A DNA stretch of 11,252 nucleotides, taken from contig CABSMX010000070.1 in NCBI GenBank assembly GCA_902478945.1, positions 1 to 11,252 of the forward strand. The letters run 5' to 3'. Positions 5,957 to 11,252 of this stretch are shown here, piece after piece (the stretch's first letter is position 1; every line of letters starts with the position of its first letter). Under the pieces are notes generated by a model. That model made no database searches, was not told the DNA's origin, and saw only the letters and a program-made list of their open reading frames with translations. This DNA is from an uncultured Collinsella sp. Lineage in GTDB: Bacteria > Actinomycetota > Coriobacteriia > Coriobacteriales > Coriobacteriaceae. The position numbers were made by a program, and so were the translations under genes.

Positions 5957-8026
5957 ATGTCTTCCCAGTTGACGGTTGTTGTCGCCGGTATCGTGCTTGT
6001 CGTGGCCATTGTGGTCGCCCTGGTCATCATGCGCCGCGGCGACTCCCGCTTTACCTACGACACGCAGCACGGAACGGCCCCGCGCGCCACCGAGGGCGAG
6101 GGCAATACGGCCGCTACGGCCTTTAAGGGCCGCTTTTCCATCCTCACCGCGGGCGTGGGTGCGATGTTTGCCGCGCTTGCCGTTAAGCAGTGGGGCATGC
6201 AGATGGTCTCGTCGGACTACTACGACAAGCAGGCCAAGAGCAATCAGACCCGTACCGTTACCACGCCTGCCGTGCGTGGCCGTATCTTGGACCGCAACGG
6301 CGTCGCACTGGTGCAAAACCGCCCCTCGCTCGCCGTCGTCGCCTATCGCGATCTTGCCGACGATAAGGTACTGGTGCGCCATCTTGCTAACGTGCTCGGC
6401 ATGCCGTATATCGCGGTGCTGCGCAACATCCAGGACAATTCCGAAGGCGCGCAGAGCCTGCATACGATCGCGACTGACGTGCGCCGCTCTACTGTCGCCT
6501 ACATTCAGGAGCACGCCGGTGAGTTTCCCGGCGTGAAGATCGCCGAGCGCACCGAGCGCCAGTACCCGTATGGCGAGACCGCCTGCCATATCTTGGGCTA
6601 TACCGGCACCATTACCTCCGAGCAGCTCGAGGCGCAGAATAAGAAGTCGTCGGACGGCAACGATAGCGCGGCTGGCCAGATCTCGTATCAATCGGGCGAT
6701 ATTGTGGGCCAGGCGGGCGTAGAGATTTACTACGAAAATCTGCTGCAGGGCATTCGTGGTGAGCAGTCCGTGAAAGTTGACGCCTCGGGTAACGTGACCG
6801 GTCAAGCCGGCGCCGTTCCCGCCAAGGCCGGTTCTGACATTAAGCTTACGCTGGATCTTAAGATTCAACAGGCCTGCGAGAAGGCTCTGGCGAATGCCAT
6901 TGAGCTTGCCAAGACCACGGGTCATAGTGACGCCGGTAACGGCGCCGTGGTGTGCCTCGATCCCAACAATGGTGAGATTCTGGGTATGGCGAGCGAGCCC
7001 AAGTTTGATCCGTCGGTGTTCATCGGCGGCGTTTCCAACGACGTGTGGACCGAGCTCAACGACGACAAGGGTTCGCATCCGCTGCTCAACCGCGCCATTA
7101 GCGGCCAGTATATGTCGGCTTCGACCATTAAGCCGCTCTCGGCTCTGGCCGGTCTTGAGTTTGGAACCTATACCTCAGGCCAGACCACGAACTGCACGGG
7201 CTATTGGACGGGCCTGGGCAAGTCATGGGGTAAGTACTGCTGGCTGCATTCTGGCCACGGCACCATGACGCTGCAATCGGGTATTGCTAACTCGTGCGAC
7301 CCCGTGTTCTACGATATGGGCAAGGCGTTTTTCTACAACGACCAGCATCCCGAGGGCCTGCAAGAGGTTTTTCGCCGTTGGGGCCTGGGCAAGACCTGCG
7401 GCATCGATCTGCCAAGCGAGGGCACGGGCCGCATTCCCGACGCCAAGTGGAAAGAGTCGTATTTTACCGACGCCTCGGCCGAGGACCGCAAGTGGAATGC
7501 CGGCGATATGACGAACATCGCTATCGGCCAGGGCGACATTCTGGTGACACCGTTGCAGATGGCCTGCGCTTACATGGGCCTTGCCAACGGCGGCAAACAG
7601 TATGTGCCGCATGTGTTCTTGTCTGCTGTCTCGCGTGATGGCGACGGCGATGCCTACAAATACAACGGCAAGGGCAAAAAGAAGCGCCTTGAGGCTCAAA
7701 TTAACAACGATGCTGATCTTGCGCTGGTCCGCAACGGCATGCATGACGTGATTTACTCTGCGTCGACTTCGACCGCCGCGCACTTTAACTCCTTGACCCC
7801 CACGGTCTACGGCAAGTCCGGCACGGGCGAGAAGAGCGGCGAGGACGATTACGCGTGGTTTTGCGCCTACGCGCCGGCCGATGAGCCCAAGTACGTGATT
7901 GTTACTGTCTTGGAACAGGGCGGTGGTGGCTCCGATACCGCGCTGCACGTCGTGCGCGATGTCCTTGGTGCCATCTATGACGAGCCCGACACATCTTCTG
8001 CCACGGGCGATTCTTCGGTTCGATAG
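5957..8026 (+). CDS. mrdA: Elongation-specific class B penicillin-binding protein 2
   Basis: The product is 689 aa from ATG 5957, with GGGGAGG (5943-5949) 7 nt upstream. It is the DD-transpeptidase that cross-links peptidoglycan during elongation, partnered with RodA. The dimerisation (pedestal) domain begins with RGRILDRNG (107-115). The active-site motifs are STIK (389-392, nucleophile Ser389 and Lys392), SCD (446-448) and KSGT (620-623). SCD instead of the commoner SxN is in line with PBP2 enzymes, where E. coli has SSD. Two hydrophobic segments are present at the N terminus, about 5-25 and 60-78, separated by a charged loop of 34 residues starting MRRGDSR, whereas PBP2 usually has one; the second must be the one that delivers the catalytic domain outside. 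The gene is 13 nt after mreD and 9 nt before rodA. An FtsI-type PBP is less likely given this context. Confidence 0.94.
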   Translation: MSSQLTVVVAGIVLVVAIVVALVIMRRGDSRFTYDTQHGTAPRATEGEGNTAATAFKGRFSILTAGVGAMFAALAVKQWGMQMVSSDYYDKQAKSNQTRTVTTPAVRGRILDRNGVALVQNRPSLAVVAYRDLADDKVLVRHLANVLGMPYIAVLRNIQDNSEGAQSLHTIATDVRRSTVAYIQEHAGEFPGVKIAERTERQYPYGETACHILGYTGTITSEQLEAQNKKSSDGNDSAAGQISYQSGDIVGQAGVEIYYENLLQGIRGEQSVKVDASGNVTGQAGAVPAKAGSDIKLTLDLKIQQACEKALANAIELAKTTGHSDAGNGAVVCLDPNNGEILGMASEPKFDPSVFIGGVSNDVWTELNDDKGSHPLLNRAISGQYMSASTIKPLSALAGLEFGTYTSGQTTNCTGYWTGLGKSWGKYCWLHSGHGTMTLQSGIANSCDPVFYDMGKAFFYNDQHPEGLQEVFRRWGLGKTCGIDLPSEGTGRIPDAKWKESYFTDASAEDRKWNAGDMTNIAIGQGDILVTPLQMACAYMGLANGGKQYVPHVFLSAVSRDGDGDAYKYNGKGKKKRLEAQINNDADLALVRNGMHDVIYSASTSTAAHFNSLTPTVYGKSGTGEKSGEDDYAWFCAYAPADEPKYVIVTVLEQGGGGSDTALHVVRDVLGAIYDEPDTSSATGDSSVR

Positions 8027-8035
8027 GAGGTTGCG

Positions 8036-9262
8036 ATGGATTTTTCGCCGGCGGACCTGTTCCGCTCAACTAAAACCGGTTCCCGCAGCAGCCTGGACCG
8101 TGTCAACAAGCAGCTTTCGGCCTCGCGCGGCACGTTTCGCCAGAAGGTGCACATCGGCGTGCTGCTGGCAGCCTTGGCGCTCGTAGCCTATGGCGCCATC
8201 ATCATTTGGTCGGCCTCGCAGTTTAAGGCCGACGCCTCATTCTCACGTCACCTGTTGGGCATCGGCATCGGTGCGGTGCTTGCGGTGCTCGTCTGGCGTA
8301 CCGATCTGCGTGGCATCTCTAACTTCTCGACGGCGCTGCTCGTCATCGACCTCATTGTGATTTTCTCGCCCAAGATTCCGGGCCTGTCCTATACGGGCGG
8401 CCTGGGCATGACGGGCTGGATCAAGATTCCCGGTATCGGCCTTACCTTCCAGCCGGTCGAGCTCGCCAAGCTCATCACGATCTTCTTTATCGCCACGCTT
8501 GGTTCGCAGTACAACGGCCGCATCGATACCGTTCGCGACTACATTAAGCTCTGCGGCATGCTGTCCATTCCGTTTTTGGCCGTCGTCGCCATGGGCGACC
8601 TGGGTTCGGGTCTGGTCGTGTTGGTGTCGGGTGCCGTTGTGATCTGCATGAGCGGTGCGCGCCGCGAATGGGTGCTGTCGACCTTGGCTCTGCTCGTGGG
8701 TTTGGTGGCGCTCGTCCTGGCGCTCGATTCGGTGCTCGATTCTCTTTTGGGCCATGACGTTTTGATCAAGCAGTACCAGATGAACCGACTGACCGTCTTT
8801 ATCGACCCCGATAATGCCGATTCGGACGATGCCTATAACTTGCAGCAATCGCTCATCGCGGTTGGATCGGGTGGCTTTTTCGGTAAAGGGCTGGGCCATG
8901 CGACCCAGTCTGCCGGTGGCTTTCTGCCCGAGTTCCACACCGACTTCGTTTTTGCCTTTTTGTCCGAGACCTTTGGCTTCTGCGGCTCCTTTTTACTGCT
9001 GTGCCTGTACGTGCTGCTCATGTTCTCGACGATTCGCGTCGCCTTTAAGTGCGAGTCGCTCTTCTTGCGGCTCTCGTGCGTAGGTATCGTCGGCATGTGG
9101 GCATTCCAGACCTTCGAGAACATCGGCATGTGCATCGGCATGATGCCGATCACCGGTATTCCGCTGCCGTTCATTAGCTTCGGTTCGTCCTCGATGATGA
9201 TCCAGTTGCTGACGGTGGGTATCGTACAATCCATATGGCGGCATCGTTCGGGCGCCGCGTAA
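8036..9262 (+). CDS. rodA: SEDS peptidoglycan glycosyltransferase RodA
   Basis: RodA polymerises lipid II into glycan strands in the membrane and works as a pair with PBP2. This 408-aa protein has a cytoplasmic N terminus of about 40 residues and then the hydrophobic pattern of about ten membrane helices. The large extracytoplasmic loop carries the SEDS hallmark region: QQSLIAVGSGGFFGKGLGHA followed by FLPEFHTDFVFAFLSETFG; the Asp303 of HTDF corresponds to the conserved catalytic aspartate of the family. The end PITGIPLPFISFGSSSMM is also typical of SEDS proteins. AGGAGG (8025-8030) overlaps the stop of the PBP2 gene and is 5 nt before ATG 8036. FtsW shares these motifs, but the direct pairing with the PBP2 gene behind mreBCD favours RodA. 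Confidence 0.94.
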   Translation: MDFSPADLFRSTKTGSRSSLDRVNKQLSASRGTFRQKVHIGVLLAALALVAYGAIIIWSASQFKADASFSRHLLGIGIGAVLAVLVWRTDLRGISNFSTALLVIDLIVIFSPKIPGLSYTGGLGMTGWIKIPGIGLTFQPVELAKLITIFFIATLGSQYNGRIDTVRDYIKLCGMLSIPFLAVVAMGDLGSGLVVLVSGAVVICMSGARREWVLSTLALLVGLVALVLALDSVLDSLLGHDVLIKQYQMNRLTVFIDPDNADSDDAYNLQQSLIAVGSGGFFGKGLGHATQSAGGFLPEFHTDFVFAFLSETFGFCGSFLLLCLYVLLMFSTIRVAFKCESLFLRLSCVGIVGMWAFQTFENIGMCIGMMPITGIPLPFISFGSSSMMIQLLTVGIVQSIWRHRSGAA

Positions 9263-9280
9263 CCGCTGGAGGGGTTTGCT

Positions 9281-10210
9281 ATGAAGATTCCCGTGGATAA
9301 GCTGACCCGCGTCTTTAAGATGGGCGCGACTACCAAGAAGGATTCCGACACGCCGGTGCGCGTGTCCGTCTACCTCGATTCGTCTGCGTCGCGTTTTTTG
9401 GTCGAGACGGTGCGCGATGCCTTCGTGCCGCAGACGACGTCGGGCATTGTGCGCGTTGAGCGTCTGGGTGAGGACCGTATCGTCCCCAAGACCGATACCG
9501 ATGTGGTGTTGGTGCTTTCGTGCGGGTCTGACCGTCTTGAGAGCGCCGTTCAGGAACTTGTGATTGCCGGCGCCCCCGTGTGCGTGCTGGCCGAGTCCGC
9601 TGTCGAGGTGCCTTTTATCCAGGAGTCCACGCCCATGCTCGGTGCGGTAACGGCCACCGATAAGACGTATCTGCTCGAGACGCTTGCCCGCTGGATTCTC
9701 GATCGCACGGACAAGGAGACGGCATTTGCGGCGAACTTCGCCTTTATGCGTATTGCTGCCGCTAACCGCATCATCACCTCGTGCGCGCTTACCAATATGG
9801 CGACGGGTGCCCTGGTGTTTTTGCCGGGCGCCGACTATCCCGTGATGGCGCTCGCGCAGGTGGGCATGGTCTTTGAGCTGGCGGCCATCTTTGGTCGCGG
9901 CATTAAGCCCGAGCGCGGTTATGAGGTCGCGGGCGTGCTTGCCGGCGGCTTGGTGCTCCGCGCCGTCACCCGCGCCCTGGTAAAGCAGACGCCGCATATT
10001 GGGTTTGCCGTCAAGGCGCTGACCGCCGCCGCGGGCACCTATGGCATGGGCCGTGCGCTCGTGTCGCTCTACGAGCGCGATATTGACTACAGCCGTGCCA
10101 ACGAGGTGGCTGCCGCCACGTTCTCGCGCGTCCGCGACCTGGTGACCACGGTCGCCGGTGCCACCCGTCCCATGAGTCCTTTTGAGGATGCATCCGATCT
10201 CGCTGCTTAG
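9281..10210 (+). CDS. DUF697 (YcjF-like) membrane protein with G-domain-like N terminus
   Basis: The product is 309 aa from ATG 9281, with GGAGGGG (9268-9274) 6 nt upstream. Residues about 150-265 match the pattern of the DUF697/YcjF family: AANRIITSCALTNMATGA, then hydrophobic helices with PGADYPVMALAQVGMVFELA and a Gly/Ala-rich pair of helices, suggesting membrane association. Residues about 25-145 alternate strands and helices like a small Rossmann or GTPase fold: VRVSVYL, then DTDVVLVLS (72-80), GAPVCVLAE (97-105) and a closing helix TYLLETLARWIL. A Walker A motif (GxxxxGK[ST]) is missing where a G1 loop would be, so nucleotide hydrolysis is doubtful. DUF697 is often fused to or encoded beside GTPases. 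Its function is unknown; co-transcription with the elongation genes (18 nt after rodA) suggests, but does not prove, a link with the cell envelope. Confidence 0.8.
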   Translation: MKIPVDKLTRVFKMGATTKKDSDTPVRVSVYLDSSASRFLVETVRDAFVPQTTSGIVRVERLGEDRIVPKTDTDVVLVLSCGSDRLESAVQELVIAGAPVCVLAESAVEVPFIQESTPMLGAVTATDKTYLLETLARWILDRTDKETAFAANFAFMRIAAANRIITSCALTNMATGALVFLPGADYPVMALAQVGMVFELAAIFGRGIKPERGYEVAGVLAGGLVLRAVTRALVKQTPHIGFAVKALTAAAGTYGMGRALVSLYERDIDYSRANEVAAATFSRVRDLVTTVAGATRPMSPFEDASDLAA

Positions 10211-10219
10211 GGGTTTCTT

Positions 10220-11252
10220 TTGCGCGTTCCATACCAAGACTGTTTTCATCTGATCGAGCCGTTGCTCGCCAAGGTCGAAAAGCCGAGTCGCTATATCGAC
10301 CACGAGTGGGGAACGCTCTCAAAGGCCGATGCCGACTACCGCTGCTGCATGATCTATCCGGACGTGTATGAGGTCGGTCTGCCCAACCAGGGCATCGCCA
10401 TTCTCTACAACATCCTTAATCAGGCCGAGGGCATTTCCTGCGAGCGCGGCTATGTGCCGTGGCCCGACATGGGCGACGCCATGCGCGAAGCGAACATTCC
10501 GCTGCTGTCGCTCGAGGGCGCGGCGCCTGTGGCCTCGTTCGATATCGTCGGCATGCATGTGCCGCACGAGATGGCCGTCACCAACTTCCTCGAGGCGCTC
10601 GACCTCGCCGGCATTCCGCTGCTCGCGGCTGACCGCACCGAGGACGACCCCATCATCATTGCCGGTGGTCCCTCGGTCTATAACCCCGAGCCGTATGCGG
10701 CCTTCTTCGATGCCATCCTGATCGGCGAGGGCGAGGAGTCGCTGCTCGAGGTTTGCCAGCTGCATCGTCGCCTGCGCGATGAGGGTGTCTCGCGCGCCCA
10801 GATTGTCGAGCAGCTCGCGACGGTCGGTGGCACCTATGTGCCGTCTCTGTATGAGGTGCGCTATGACGAGCCCTGCTCTCCGCATGGCTACACCGTGCCG
10901 CGTGAAGGCAAGGACGTCCCTCCGGTAGTCTATAAGCGCGTCGTTGAGGACTTTGGCGCTACCAATCCGCTGTCGCAGTCGTGCGTGCCCTACGCGCAGC
11001 TCGTTCACGACCGCCTGTCGATCGAGATTCTGCGCGGTTGTGCCCGCGGCTGCCGTTTTTGCCAGGCCGGCATGACCTATCGTCCGGTGCGCGAGCGCTC
11101 GGCCGACCAGATTGTGTCCTCGGTGATCCAGGGCTTGCAGAAGACCGGCTACGACGAGGTGTCGCTCACCTCGCTTTCGACCACCGACCACTCCTGCATC
11201 CGTGATGTGCTCGGTAGGCTCAACCGCCGCCTGGAGGATACGGGCATTCGCG
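10220..11252 (+). CDS. TIGR03960-type radical SAM protein (partial, 3' end outside window)
   Basis: An open reading frame starts at TTG 10220 and runs past the window edge, so 344 complete codons are visible. AGGGG (10209-10213) overlaps the preceding stop and lies 6 nt before the TTG. The N-terminal half (to about residue 200) has the B12-binding-like Rossmann pattern of this family: IYPDVYEVGLPNQGIAILYN, FDIVGMHVPHEMAVTNFLEA, and IIAGGPSVYNPEPYAAFFDA leading to IGEGEE. The radical SAM cluster motif is in RGCARGCRFCQAG, with C274, C278 and C281 as CxxxCxxC ligands for the 4Fe-4S centre that cleaves S-adenosylmethionine. The substrate of this family is not established to my knowledge. In many Gram-positive genomes the gene precedes a DUF2344/TIGR03936 gene, rng and rplU-rpmA-obg, which can be expected downstream. 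It sits 9 nt behind the DUF697 gene. Confidence 0.9.
   Translation, partial: MRVPYQDCFHLIEPLLAKVEKPSRYIDHEWGTLSKADADYRCCMIYPDVYEVGLPNQGIAILYNILNQAEGISCERGYVPWPDMGDAMREANIPLLSLEGAAPVASFDIVGMHVPHEMAVTNFLEALDLAGIPLLAADRTEDDPIIIAGGPSVYNPEPYAAFFDAILIGEGEESLLEVCQLHRRLRDEGVSRAQIVEQLATVGGTYVPSLYEVRYDEPCSPHGYTVPREGKDVPPVVYKRVVEDFGATNPLSQSCVPYAQLVHDRLSIEILRGCARGCRFCQAGMTYRPVRERSADQIVSSVIQGLQKTGYDEVSLTSLSTTDHSCIRDVLGRLNRRLEDTGIR

Noticed and set aside
5936..7078. A 380-codon - strand open frame across the start of the PBP2 gene
   Set aside because: It is a shadow of the PBP2 coding frame, with no ribosome binding site or domain to support it.
7292..7300. SCD instead of SxN in PBP2 taken as a damaged active site
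   Set aside because: Elongation-specific PBP2 enzymes commonly have Asp in the third position (E. coli has SSD), and the other two motifs are intact.
8993..10303. A 436-codon - strand open frame spanning rodA, the DUF697 gene and the start of the radical SAM gene
   Set aside because: It overlaps three + strand genes that have family motifs and ribosome binding sites, and its product is an Arg/His/Gly-rich shadow translation.
28..11252. Search for a CRISPR array, tRNA or rRNA genes, prophage or toxin-antitoxin genes
   Set aside because: Coding sequence fills almost the whole window, and the longest gap between genes is 115 nt. I saw no repeat array, cloverleaf, integrase or paired small genes.

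Overview
The window is about 11.2 kb of GC-rich, gene-dense bacterial chromosome with ten genes, all on the + strand. Gene content and order (an mreBCD / PBP2 / RodA cell-elongation cluster followed by a TIGR03960-type radical SAM gene), the high GC and the frequent TTG starts fit a Gram-positive actinobacterium, most likely a Coriobacteriia member such as Collinsella. That placement is inference from style and synteny; there is no marker RNA gene. The first 27 bases are not genomic: they match the 3' end of the Illumina Nextera read-2 adapter, so the window starts at a contig end and native sequence begins near position 28.

Left part (28-3240): a zinc-ribbon membrane protein (76-1230); a cytoplasmic cyclophilin-type peptidyl-prolyl isomerase (1336-1878) with its own extended -10 promoter; and, 11 nt further on, a TPR protein with one membrane span and a small exported C-terminal domain (1890-3185). 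A strong hairpin (3208-3240) closes this segment.

Right part (3301 to the end): mreB, mreC, mreD, the PBP2 transpeptidase gene, rodA, a DUF697-type membrane protein and a radical SAM gene cut by the window edge. Gaps are only 9-21 nt and each gene has a good Shine-Dalgarno, so this reads as one operon. MreB filaments with MreC and MreD organise the elongation machine; RodA polymerises glycan from lipid II and PBP2 cross-links it, giving lateral wall synthesis. The DUF697 and radical SAM genes are positional partners with no proven role in it.

Most of the window is a well-known conserved locus, and I do not see a clear new system. The points most worth a second look are a perfect 12-bp terminator-like inverted repeat inside the first codons of mreC, an additional N-terminal membrane segment on PBP2, a DUF697 protein whose N-terminal half looks like a G domain without its P-loop, and two uncharacterised single-span membrane proteins upstream of mreB.
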